DNA of 64,000 bases from positions 112,339-176,338 of the forward strand of contig NZ_PQCC01000023.1 in NCBI RefSeq assembly GCF_002964785.1, read 5' to 3'. This document shows positions 56,726 through 64,000 of this stretch, one piece after another. Position numbers and translations under genes: made by a program. The number at the start of each line of letters is the position of its first letter. Position 1 is the stretch's first letter. Below the pieces are notes generated by a model. The model worked only from the letters and a program-made list of their open reading frames with translations. It did no database searches and was not told where the DNA came from. The stretch is from Pseudoalteromonas sp. T1lg48. GTDB lineage: Bacteria > Pseudomonadota > Gammaproteobacteria > Enterobacterales > Alteromonadaceae.

Positions 56726-57627
56726 ATGTCTTTTATCATCCCCTTTATTCGGCACTGCCCCTCCCCGCTCACCACCGCTTCCCCATTGATAAGTATCGGT
56801 TGTTGCACCAGCGCTTACTCTCAGACTCACAGCTTAGCGAAACGTTACTGTTACGCTGCGCAGAGCCCGCTTCCAAAGAACAGCTGACCCTGGTTCACAC
56901 CCCTGATTATATCAATGGCTTTATTGGTGGCACTCTGCCAGCCAGCGCTCAAAAACGCATCGGCTTTCCCCATAGCGATACTTTGGTAGCACGCACCCTA
57001 CAGTCCGTTGGCAATTCCATCGGTGCGGCCTATTGCGCGCTGGAACACGGCCTAGCGATAAACCTGGCCGGCGGCTACCATCATGCCTTTGCCACCCATG
57101 GCAGCGGTTACTGTATCTTTAACGACTTGGCCATCGCCGCACGAGAACTGATACACCAAGAGCAGGTAGAGGCCGTGCTGTTACTCGATTTGGATGTTCA
57201 CCAAGGCGATGGCAGTGCCAGTATTCTTGGCGAGGATACGGATATCATCACCCTCTCTTTGCATGGCGAACAAAACTTCCCGCGCCTGAAGCAGCGCTCG
57301 GATTATGATTTTCCGCTGCCGACGGGTTGCGACGATACCCTTTACCTAGACACCCTGGAAACGGCGCTGAATCTGGTATTGCGTTTACACCAACCGGATA
57401 TCATCTTGTATAACGCCGGTGCCGATGTGGTGGCCGAGGACGAGCTGGGCACCCTTTCCTTATCCCTTGAAGCGGTTCGCCAACGCGATACCCTGGTGAT
57501 GTCCATAGCGAAGCAGAAAAACATCCCATTATGCTGTGCACTCGGCGGCGGTTACCAACGCAATCTGGAACAGGTGGTGGACGTGCATTGGCAACTGTTG
57601 CTGAGCGCCTATCATAGCTACAAATAA
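56722..57627 (+). CDS. Histone deacetylase-family (AcuC/HDAC-like) hydrolase
   Basis: This 301-residue zinc amidohydrolase belongs to the arginase-like deacetylase fold. Zinc and catalytic residues are visible: 'AGGYHHAFATHGSGYCIFND' (His pair, about 113-132), 'LLDLDVHQGDGSA' (Asp and His zinc ligands, about 155-167) and 'LYNAGADVVAEDELG' (Asp, about 231). Bacterial members remove acetyl groups from polyamines or proteins; the substrate is unknown. It starts inside the priC end. Confidence 0.9.
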   Translation: MNVFYHPLYSALPLPAHHRFPIDKYRLLHQRLLSDSQLSETLLLRCAEPASKEQLTLVHTPDYINGFIGGTLPASAQKRIGFPHSDTLVARTLQSVGNSIGAAYCALEHGLAINLAGGYHHAFATHGSGYCIFNDLAIAARELIHQEQVEAVLLLDLDVHQGDGSASILGEDTDIITLSLHGEQNFPRLKQRSDYDFPLPTGCDDTLYLDTLETALNLVLRLHQPDIILYNAGADVVAEDELGTLSLSLEAVRQRDTLVMSIAKQKNIPLCCALGGGYQRNLEQVVDVHWQLLLSAYHSYK

Positions 57628-57715
57628 GACACTGTGATACTACCAGTATTTGCTGGACAGCCATTCTGGCTGCGCTATGATAACTGGGTATCAATTAGGT
57701 TAGGGCATAAAATTC

Positions 57716-58006
57716 ATGAAGTTACATGACGATGTTCATAATTATTATGAAAAGCTCGTAGTCGAAGAAATTGCACAACAGCAGTTGCAACACCACTATG
57801 ATGAAGATACCCTGGCCGACCTCAGCTGCACCGTACTAAATCAACTGCCATCGCGCTATATCCGCTCCGATGTCGACATGTTGTTTTATCTTTCCTCGGA
57901 GGAAGCTGCCCACATGCGGCTGCAGGTGCAGGCTGCGATCCAAGTAGCCCGCGGGTTAATAGCAAAACGAGGTACACATGGAGAATTCAGGCAAGCCCCT
58001 AGATGA
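57716..58006 (+). CDS. ComFB family protein (late competence development)
   Basis: The 96-residue protein matches the ComFB family: 'DDVHNYYEKLVVEEI' at the N-terminus and 'ADLSCTVLNQLPSRYIRSDVDM' (quoted part: 'TVLNQLPSRYIRSDVDM', about 39-55). Cyanobacterial members bind cyclic dinucleotides; whether this one does is unknown. The 3' end overlaps the ybaM start (57978-58006), so the two genes are coupled. Confidence 0.78.
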   Translation: MKLHDDVHNYYEKLVVEEIAQQQLQHHYDEDTLADLSCTVLNQLPSRYIRSDVDMLFYLSSEEAAHMRLQVQAAIQVARGLIAKRGTHGEFRQAPR

Positions 58007-58142
58007 AGCCCCCGATGAGGTCAAACTGGCGGTCGATCTGATCATGCTGCTGGAGCAACATGATATAGATCCGCATTTAGCTTTAAGCGCATTGGAAATC
58101 GTCAAACGCGACCTTCAGCAGCGCTGTGCAGAGCAGGAGTAA
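57978..58142 (+). CDS. ybaM: YbaM family (DUF2496) small protein
   Basis: The 54-residue protein is close to E. coli YbaM by eye: 'APDEVKLAVDLIMLLEQHDI' (about 11-30) and 'ALEIVKRDLQQ' (about 38-48). GAGG lies five bases before the ATG at 57978. Its role is unknown. It overlaps the comFB-like gene by 29 bases in another frame and is easy to miss. Confidence 0.8.
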   Translation: MENSGKPLDEAPDEVKLAVDLIMLLEQHDIDPHLALSALEIVKRDLQQRCAEQE

Positions 58143-58186
58143 ACGCACTACTCGTTGGCGCCCAACTGTTGAGCGCCACGTCTGCC

Positions 58187-58951
58187 CTAAACCTTTTCCC
58201 CTAACTTAAATAGAGCGAATTCCCCGGGCTCCATCTTATGCCAGCGCTCGTCATTGGTAAGTGGTCGCGTCGCTATCACGGTTACTATGTCGTTGGGCGT
58301 CGTTTCTTCTTGAAAGTTCACAACCAGGTCGGTATCGATAAGCGTGGCCTTGCCAAAGGGCGCGCGGCGGGTGATCCAATGCAAATTATTAGTGCAATAC
58401 GCCAACACATAGACGCCATCGGTGAGCAACATATTAAATACGCCCTTGTCTCGCAGCTGATGCGCTAATTTAGCCGCATAACGAAATACGGTCGCCATGT
58501 TAGATGGCCGTTTCGGATACTTTTCACGAATTTTATCCAGCAACCAACAGAACGCCAGCTCGCTGTCGGTATTCCCCACCGGCTGATAAAAGATTGGCCT
58601 TAAGTCATTGTAATTTGATAACTGACCATTATGCGCATAGGTGATCTCCTTGCCCCATAACTCTCGGGTAAAGGGGTGAGTGTTCTCCAAGCAGGTTCGG
58701 CCACGGTTGGCTTGACGAATATGGCTGATCACCGACTTACTTTTAATGGGGTAAGCGCGCACTAGCTTGGCGATTTCCGACTCAGCGCTCGGTAAAGGGT
58801 CTTTAAAAGATCGACATCCCTTGCCCTCATAAAAGGTAATACCCCAGCCATCGGTGTGCGGGCCGGTATTCCCGCCGCGCTCTAACAGGCCAGTGAAACT
58901 AAAACAAATATCCGTGGGGACGTTGGCTGACATGCCAAGCAATTCGCACAC
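58187..58951 (-). CDS. yafJ: Class II glutamine amidotransferase, YafJ type
   Basis: I start at the GTG at 58951, which has AGGAG five bases upstream and places Cys at position 2 ('CELLGMSANVPTDICFSF'), so Met removal exposes the catalytic N-terminal nucleophile expected of Ntn amidotransferases. The 254 residues match E. coli YafJ, including 'DGWGITFYEGKGCR', 'HIRQANRG' and 'AHNGQLSNY'. An earlier start would bury the nucleophile. The metabolic role is unknown. It is divergent from fadE, the same pairing as in E. coli. Confidence 0.92.
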   Translation of the reverse strand: MCELLGMSANVPTDICFSFTGLLERGGNTGPHTDGWGITFYEGKGCRSFKDPLPSAESEIAKLVRAYPIKSKSVISHIRQANRGRTCLENTHPFTRELWGKEITYAHNGQLSNYNDLRPIFYQPVGNTDSELAFCWLLDKIREKYPKRPSNMATVFRYAAKLAHQLRDKGVFNMLLTDGVYVLAYCTNNLHWITRRAPFGKATLIDTDLVVNFQEETTPNDIVTVIATRPLTNDERWHKMEPGEFALFKLGEKV

Positions 58952-59057
58952 ATAAACTCCTAACAAACCGTGAAATACTAAGCAACAAACTGATTTACCA
59001 CCCTATAATTAAACACAGGGCTTGCAACCCCCCTAGAGTAACGCTAATCTAACCGGT

Positions 59058-59072
59058 AGTGGTCAGACCTCT
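59058..59072. promoter_or_regulatory. FadR-like operator upstream of fadE
   Basis: AGTGGTCAGACCTCT is a near-perfect dyad around a central A (only one mismatched pair) and contains the core GGTC-A-GACC of the FadR box (consensus about TGGTCNGACCA). It ends 16 bases before the fadE ATG, where FadR binding would block transcription until long-chain acyl-CoA appears. The sequence is seen; regulation is inferred. Confidence 0.7.
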
Positions 59073-59088
59073 AACAAGGAATAAGATT

Positions 59089-61545
59089 ATGACACTCGTT
59101 TTTTTACTTGGGCTCATTGCGGTACTGTCCTATGCCAGCTACCACAGAGCCAGTTACAATACCTGCCTGGGCTTGGCCATTGCGACCATGCTTGTCGGCA
59201 CTTTTGCCGGAGCCTTTGGCTTTATAAGCTGGTTAGTATTCTTGCTTATTGCGGTGCCCCTGTCGGTTACCACAATTCGTCAGCAATACCTAACAAAGCC
59301 ACTATTTAAGACCTTTAAAAAAGTCACCCCGACCATGTCCGACACCGAAAAGTCGGCCATCGATGCTGGCACTACCTGGTGGGAAGCGGACCTGTTCTGC
59401 GGTAATCCAAACTGGAAGAAACTACATCACTATCCGGCACCAAAGCTAAGCACCGAAGAGCAGGCCTTCCTCGACGGGCCGGTAGAAGAAGTATGTGGCA
59501 TGTTCAACGACTGGGAAGCCACCCACGAGTTGACAGACCTCCCCCCTGAGGTGTGGCAGTACCTTAAAGACAATAAATTCTTCGCCATGATCATCAAAAA
59601 AGAATACGGTGGCCTAGAGTTTTCGGCATATGCCCAGTCTTGTGTCCTGCAAAAGCTCACCAGTAAATCGACCTTACTATCATCTATCGTTGGTGTGCCT
59701 AACTCATTAGGCCCGGGCGAATTGCTGCAGCACTATGGTACCAAAGAACAAAAAGATCATTACCTGCCACGTTTGGCTCGCGGTGAAGAGATCCCTTGTT
59801 TTGCACTCACATCACCGGAAGCCGGCTCAGATGCCAGTGCCATTCCGGATTTCGGAGTTGTGTGTAAAGGTGAATTTAATGGCGAAGAAGTAACAGGAAT
59901 TCGCCTGACCTGGAATAAGCGTTATATCACCTTGGCACCGGTTGCCACCGTATTGGGTCTGGCCTTTAAACTGCAGGATCCGGATGGTCTGCTTGGCGAT
60001 AAAAAAGAGCTGGGTATTACCTGTGCCCTGATCCCCACGGATATGGAGGGCGTGAATATTGGTCGCCGTCACTTCCCACTGAATGTGCCGTTCCAAAACG
60101 GGCCAACCCAGGGCAAGGACGTTTTCGTGCCATTAGACTACATTATTGGTGGCCCGAAAATGGCCGGTCAAGGCTGGCGTATGCTGGTTGAATGTTTGTC
60201 GGTAGGCCGTGCCATCACCCTGCCCTCGAACTCCACCGGCGGCATTAAGTCACTGGCCCTGGCGACCGGCTCCTACAGCCGCATTCGCCGCCAGTTCCGC
60301 CTGCCAATTGGTAAAATGGAAGGGGTTGAAGAAGCCATGGCGAAACTGGGCGGCTACGCCTACGCCAGCGACGCGGCGGTCGCCATGTCGACCGGTGCGG
60401 TAGACATGGGTGAGAAGCCCTCGGTGGTTTCCGCCATCCTCAAATACCACCTTACCGAACAAATGCGCGAGTCAACCATGCATGCCATGGATGTGCACGG
60501 CGGCAAGGGGATCTGTCTAGGCCCGAACAACTACCTGGGCCGTGGTTACCAGGGTGCCCCCATTGCCATCACGGTAGAAGGCGCCAACATACTGACCCGT
60601 AATATGATCATCTATGGTCAAGGGGCGATCCGCTGTCACCCGTTCGTGTTAACCGAACTGAACGCCACCACCATAGAGGACCAAAAAGAAGCGCTGGATG
60701 TGTTCGATAACGCCCTGATGGGTCATATCGGCTACACCATCTCTAACCTGGTACGTACCAAGTGGCTAGCCCTAACCGGTGCTCGTTTTACCTCGGTGCC
60801 CTTTAAAGACGAAACTGCGCAATTTTATCGCGATGCAGCCCGCTTCAGTGCATCTCTGGCACTGATGTCAGACATTTGCATGGCGGTGTTCGGCGGTTCA
60901 TTAAAACGCAAGGAGCGTATTTCTGCGCGTCTTGGCGATATGCTGAGCTACCTTTACCTGGTATCGGCGACGCTAAAACGCTACGACGATGAAGGTCGCC
61001 ACAAAGAAGACCTGCCACTGGTACGCTGGGCCTGCCAAGAGTACTTGTATCGCTGTCAACGTGCCTTAGCGGATCTGATCAACAACATGCCTTCTGCACC
61101 ACTGCGTGGTTTGCTTAAGGTGATCCTCTTCCCTTGGGGTCGTCCGGTACGCAAGCCGACCGACAAGCAAGAGCATGTGATTGCCCAGCTACTGCAAACG
61201 CCAAACGAAACCCGTACGCGTTTAGCACAGCATATTTTCTTAAGTGAAGGGCCTAACAGCCTGCTCGGCAATCAAGAAAAAGCCCTGCGCGATATTCTTG
61301 CCGTCGAGCCACTGTTCGATAAGGTCTGTCGCGCCACAGGTAAGAAACTGGCCTTTATGCAACTCGATAAGATTGCCGAGCAAGGTCTCGAAGCCGGTGT
61401 GCTCACAGAAGACGAAGCGCAGCGCCTGCGTGACGTTGAAAAACAGCGTCTCGATGTCATCAATGTCGACGACTTCGACCCTGCCGATCTACTCGCCGGT
61501 AAGGCAGCGCGTAAACAAACAAGTAAAAAAGCTTCAGCCGCTTAG
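59089..61545 (+). CDS. fadE: Acyl-CoA dehydrogenase FadE
   Basis: FadE performs the first oxidation of fatty acid beta-oxidation, passing electrons to ETF. The 818-residue protein (E. coli 814) has an N-terminal pair of membrane helices (about 1-60), then the acyl-CoA dehydrogenase domains (about 110-520; 'CFALTSPEAGSDASAIPDFG' and 'DVHGGKGICLGPNN') and the extra C-terminal domain of the FadE type. I start at the ATG at 59089 after AAGGA; an upstream start would include the FadR operator. Confidence 0.96.
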   Translation: MTLVFLLGLIAVLSYASYHRASYNTCLGLAIATMLVGTFAGAFGFISWLVFLLIAVPLSVTTIRQQYLTKPLFKTFKKVTPTMSDTEKSAIDAGTTWWEADLFCGNPNWKKLHHYPAPKLSTEEQAFLDGPVEEVCGMFNDWEATHELTDLPPEVWQYLKDNKFFAMIIKKEYGGLEFSAYAQSCVLQKLTSKSTLLSSIVGVPNSLGPGELLQHYGTKEQKDHYLPRLARGEEIPCFALTSPEAGSDASAIPDFGVVCKGEFNGEEVTGIRLTWNKRYITLAPVATVLGLAFKLQDPDGLLGDKKELGITCALIPTDMEGVNIGRRHFPLNVPFQNGPTQGKDVFVPLDYIIGGPKMAGQGWRMLVECLSVGRAITLPSNSTGGIKSLALATGSYSRIRRQFRLPIGKMEGVEEAMAKLGGYAYASDAAVAMSTGAVDMGEKPSVVSAILKYHLTEQMRESTMHAMDVHGGKGICLGPNNYLGRGYQGAPIAITVEGANILTRNMIIYGQGAIRCHPFVLTELNATTIEDQKEALDVFDNALMGHIGYTISNLVRTKWLALTGARFTSVPFKDETAQFYRDAARFSASLALMSDICMAVFGGSLKRKERISARLGDMLSYLYLVSATLKRYDDEGRHKEDLPLVRWACQEYLYRCQRALADLINNMPSAPLRGLLKVILFPWGRPVRKPTDKQEHVIAQLLQTPNETRTRLAQHIFLSEGPNSLLGNQEKALRDILAVEPLFDKVCRATGKKLAFMQLDKIAEQGLEAGVLTEDEAQRLRDVEKQRLDVINVDDFDPADLLAGKAARKQTSKKASAA

Positions 61546-61568
61546 GCTTAAGCTGGCTACATCCTGTT

Positions 61569-61597
61569 AAAAAGCCGGCCGCCGCCGGCTTTTTTTA
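61569..61597 (+). terminator. Intrinsic terminator downstream of fadE
   Basis: AAAGCCGGC (61571-61579) pairs with GCCGGCTTT (61584-61592), loop CGCC, followed by T residues. Confidence 0.88.
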
Positions 61598-61712
61598 TGC
61601 TCGTTAAATTTGCTAACAATTTACTGGCGATAAATTCCACACTTTTCTTGCATTTACGCCTGCCTAAGCAAACACTGTTAACGCCATAATAATAACTTTA
61701 AGGATGAGAACC

Positions 61713-63662
61713 ATGTCTAAAACCTTGGTCGCGACCAGTCTGGCTGCCGCGTTAACCCTGGCTCTAAGTGGATGCCAATCCGGCACCTCTAACACAGCCC
61801 AAAACCAGGTCACTGCACCTACATCAGTGGAAGCAATAGCAGCTGCTATGCCCACCTACAGTGCGCAAACCTTTTTCGACACCATTAGCCTGCGTGGCAA
61901 CAGCTTTAACCACACGGGTGAGAAGCTGCTGCTGAGCAGCGACGAAACGGGCATCTATAACCTTTACGAGGTCAAGGTAAGCGACGGCAGCCGCACCCAG
62001 ATCACCGATGCGCAAGATAGCACCTACAGCGTCGGCTATTTCCCTAACGATGACCGCATCTTGTTTCGCCGCGATAACGGCGGTAATGAGCTACACCATC
62101 TGTTTGTGCGTGAACTCGACGGTACCATCACAGATTTAACACCGGGCGAGCAGACCCGCGCCGGTTTCGTCGGTTTTAGTAAAGACGGCGCCAGCTTCTA
62201 TGTGCTGAGCAATAAGCGCGACCCTAAGTTTATGGACTTGTATAAGTACGATGCCAAAACCTATGCTGCCGAACTGGTTTATAAGAACGAACAAGGCTTC
62301 AATGTCGCCGCCGTTAGCCCAGACGGCCGCTTTATCGCCTTAAATAAAACCAACAGTAACCGCGACAGCGACTTTTACCTGCTCGACACCCTAAAACGCA
62401 GTGCCAAGCCAACCCTGCTCAGTGCCCACAATGAACCGGCCAATTACAATGCCTGGGATTTTAGCGTCGATGGTCAGTCTCTCTACTATGCCACCGATGC
62501 CAAGGGTGAGTTCCGCCAGCTCTGGCGTTACGACCTAGCCACCGATGAACATAGCCTGGCCCTGAAAGCGGATTGGGATATCAGTTTTCTACGCTTTTCA
62601 GAGACTGGACGCTATATGGTCAGTGGCGTCAATGCCGATGCCAGCACCGAGGTCAGCATTTTCGACACCAGCACCAATAAGCAGTTAACCCTGCCGAGCT
62701 CGCTTCCCAAGGGCACGCTCAGCGGCGTTGAATTTAGTCATGACGAGCGCTTTATGTCTTTTTATCTGAGCTCGGATACCAGCCCACGAAACCTCTATCA
62801 CTGGGAAATAGGCAGCGCTCAAGCACAGCGCCTGACCAGCACCCTGAGCGAGGAAATTGACGAAAACAACCTGGTAAGCAGTGAAATTGTCCGCTTTAAA
62901 AGCTTTGATGGTCTCACCATACCCGGGGTTCTCTACAAGCCTAAGCAAGCCTCTGCAAACAATAAGGTCCCTGCCCTTATCTGGGTGCATGGTGGTCCTG
63001 GCGGTCAAAGCCGCACCGGCTACAGTGCCATGCAACAACACTTGGTGAATCATGGCTATGCCATTTTTGCGGTCAACAATCGCGGTAGTTCAGGCTATGG
63101 AAAAACCTTTTTCCACCTTGATGATAAAAAACACGGTGAAGACGATCTGCAAGACATCATCTACGGCAAAAAACACCTGCAAACGCTGGATTGGGTCGAT
63201 GGCGATAAAATCGGCATTATGGGCGGCAGCTACGGCGGCTACATGACAGCGGCGGCGCTGACCTTTGCTCCGGAAGAGTTTGAGGTCGGCATTAATATTT
63301 TTGGTGTGACCAACTGGGTGCGTACGCTCACTTCCATTCCACCCTGGTGGGAAAGCTTTAAGCAGTCACTTTATGACGAAATGGGCGATCCGGCCACTGA
63401 CGAAGCGCGCCATCGTCGTATCTCGCCACTGTTCCACGCTAAAAACATCACCAAGCCCTTGCTGGTAGTGCAAGGCGCTAATGACCCTAGGGTACTGCAA
63501 GTAGAAAGCGATGAACTGGTAGCGGCGGTGAAAGCCAATGGTGTTCCGGTTGAGTACGTGCTGTTTGACGATGAAGGCCATGGTTTTAGCAAACGAGAAA
63601 ACCGTATTGCCGCCTCTAACGCTTATGTTAGCTTCCTGGATAGGTATCTAAAGGGCGAATAA
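61713..63662 (+). CDS. S9 family prolyl oligopeptidase, lipoprotein
   Basis: The 649-residue protein has a lipoprotein signal with lipobox 'LALSGC' (Cys about 22), a beta-propeller-like domain (about 45-385) and a C-terminal alpha/beta hydrolase peptidase domain (about 400-649). Catalytic residues are visible: Ser in 'GGSYGGYMT', Asp in 'QGANDPRV' and His in 'DEGHGFSKR'. Such enzymes trim short peptides in the periplasm. The ATG at 61713 is chosen because AAGGA lies eight bases upstream; the ATG at 61704 overlaps that site. Confidence 0.92.
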   Translation: MSKTLVATSLAAALTLALSGCQSGTSNTAQNQVTAPTSVEAIAAAMPTYSAQTFFDTISLRGNSFNHTGEKLLLSSDETGIYNLYEVKVSDGSRTQITDAQDSTYSVGYFPNDDRILFRRDNGGNELHHLFVRELDGTITDLTPGEQTRAGFVGFSKDGASFYVLSNKRDPKFMDLYKYDAKTYAAELVYKNEQGFNVAAVSPDGRFIALNKTNSNRDSDFYLLDTLKRSAKPTLLSAHNEPANYNAWDFSVDGQSLYYATDAKGEFRQLWRYDLATDEHSLALKADWDISFLRFSETGRYMVSGVNADASTEVSIFDTSTNKQLTLPSSLPKGTLSGVEFSHDERFMSFYLSSDTSPRNLYHWEIGSAQAQRLTSTLSEEIDENNLVSSEIVRFKSFDGLTIPGVLYKPKQASANNKVPALIWVHGGPGGQSRTGYSAMQQHLVNHGYAIFAVNNRGSSGYGKTFFHLDDKKHGEDDLQDIIYGKKHLQTLDWVDGDKIGIMGGSYGGYMTAAALTFAPEEFEVGINIFGVTNWVRTLTSIPPWWESFKQSLYDEMGDPATDEARHRRISPLFHAKNITKPLLVVQGANDPRVLQVESDELVAAVKANGVPVEYVLFDDEGHGFSKRENRIAASNAYVSFLDRYLKGE

Positions 63663-63694
63663 GCCATAGCTCAAACAGGTAAAGCGAAAACAGA

Positions 63695-63726
63695 AATAGC
63701 TGGTTTAAAAACCGGCTATTTTTTTG
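63695..63726 (+). terminator. Intrinsic terminator downstream of the S9 peptidase gene
   Basis: AAATAGCTGGTTT pairs with AAACCGGCTATTT (63695-63719 region, one T-G pair), followed by T residues to 63726. Confidence 0.85.
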
Positions 63727-63812
63727 CCCGGATTTTTCTTAAATAAAGGCAAAAACATGGGATTTTTAGGATTATTTTCAAGGGACAAGTGTTTGCTTTG
63801 GGGATAAGCAAG

Positions 63813-63889
63813 TGGCGGAGTGGACGGGACTCGAACCCGCGACCCCCGGCGTGACAGGCCGGTATTCTAACCAACTGAACTACCACTCC
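63813..63889 (-). tRNA. tRNA-Asp (GTC), copy 1
   Basis: A complete 77-base tRNA with acceptor pair GGAGTGG/CCACTCC, T-loop GGTTCGAGTCC, anticodon GTC in the loop CTGTCAC, and an encoded CCA end. It is very close to E. coli tRNA-Asp. Confidence 0.97.
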
Positions 63890-63917
63890 GCAGTGGTATG
63901 CATTGTACATCATTAAA

Positions 63918-63994
63918 TGGCGGAGTGGACGGGACTCGAACCCGCGACCCCCGGCGTGACAGGCCGGTATTCTAACCAACTGAACTACCACTCC
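63918..63994 (-). tRNA. tRNA-Asp (GTC), copy 2
   Basis: A second copy identical by eye, starting 105 bases further on, with the same anticodon and encoded CCA. The transcript enters from beyond the right edge; more tRNA genes may follow there. Confidence 0.97.
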
Positions 63995-64000
63995 GCAGTA

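Noticed and set aside
63716..63991. A 91-codon minus-strand frame with two copies of 'VVQLVRIPACHAGGRGFESRP'
   Set aside because: It is the well-known false translation of tRNA genes; the DNA is two tRNA-Asp genes.

Overview
The window is a stretch of chromosome from a gammaproteobacterium, most likely a marine member of the Alteromonadales/Shewanella group. The evidence is the conserved block rpsB-tsf-pyrH-frr-uppS-cdsA-dxr-rseP-bamA-skp-lpxD-fabZ-lpxA, the lpxB-rnhB-dnaE-accA-tilS block, a TonB2-type energy system with TtpC, a large TonB-dependent receptor, the priC/ybaM and yafJ/fadE pairs, and base composition near 50% GC by eye. Genus cannot be fixed from the sequence alone.

Layout. 1-3.7 kb: end of a patatin-like protein, a CPA2 cation/proton antiporter, a diguanylate cyclase and a small membrane protein. 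3.7-11.3 kb (minus strand): lpxB-rnhB-dnaE-accA-tilS. 11.6-17.9 kb (plus strand): a complete cytochrome bd set, cydA-cydB-cydX-cydD-cydC, lying between lpxA and lpxB, which are normally adjacent. 18-31 kb (minus strand): translation, isoprenoid, phospholipid, outer-membrane assembly and lipid A genes. 31.3-35.6 kb (plus strand): map-glnD-dapD. 35.8-39.2 kb: an LD-carboxypeptidase, then a minus-strand hvfA-hvfB-hvfC cluster (a copper-linked RiPP family with a 14-cysteine EGKCG precursor) followed by a 41-residue membrane peptide. 39.4-41.8 kb: dusC, a DksA-like zinc-finger protein and a lipoprotein. 41.9-46.9 kb (minus strand): DUF3450-ttpC-exbB-exbD-tonB-TPR. 46.9-49.3 kb: an AT-rich accessory stretch with few genes, a possible Cys-rich peptide and a methyltransferase. 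49.3-53.2 kb: a frameshifted TonB-dependent receptor and a decayed polB remnant. 53.3-58.1 kb (plus strand): dinG, a TSUP transporter, priC, a deacetylase, comFB-like and ybaM. 58.2-64 kb: yafJ (minus), fadE with a FadR-like operator, an S9 peptidase and two tandem tRNA-Asp genes.

How the genes work together. The centre of the window is an envelope-building neighbourhood: dxr and uppS make isoprenoid precursor and carrier lipid, cdsA makes CDP-diacylglycerol, lpxA/D/B and fabZ feed lipid A and fatty acids, and bamA, skp and rseP assemble outer-membrane proteins and monitor their state. The cyd genes give a high-affinity oxidase and its assembly exporter. The TonB2 set supplies energy to outer-membrane receptors such as the one at 49.3-51.9 kb. 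The hvf cluster is the most interesting accessory system.

Sequence quality. Three genes (lpxA, the TonB-dependent receptor and the polB remnant) each have a reading-frame break that is explained by one missing base in a short homopolymer. In lpxA, which is normally essential, this suggests a sequencing or assembly error, or a very recent mutation. polB carries further lesions and is a true pseudogene.
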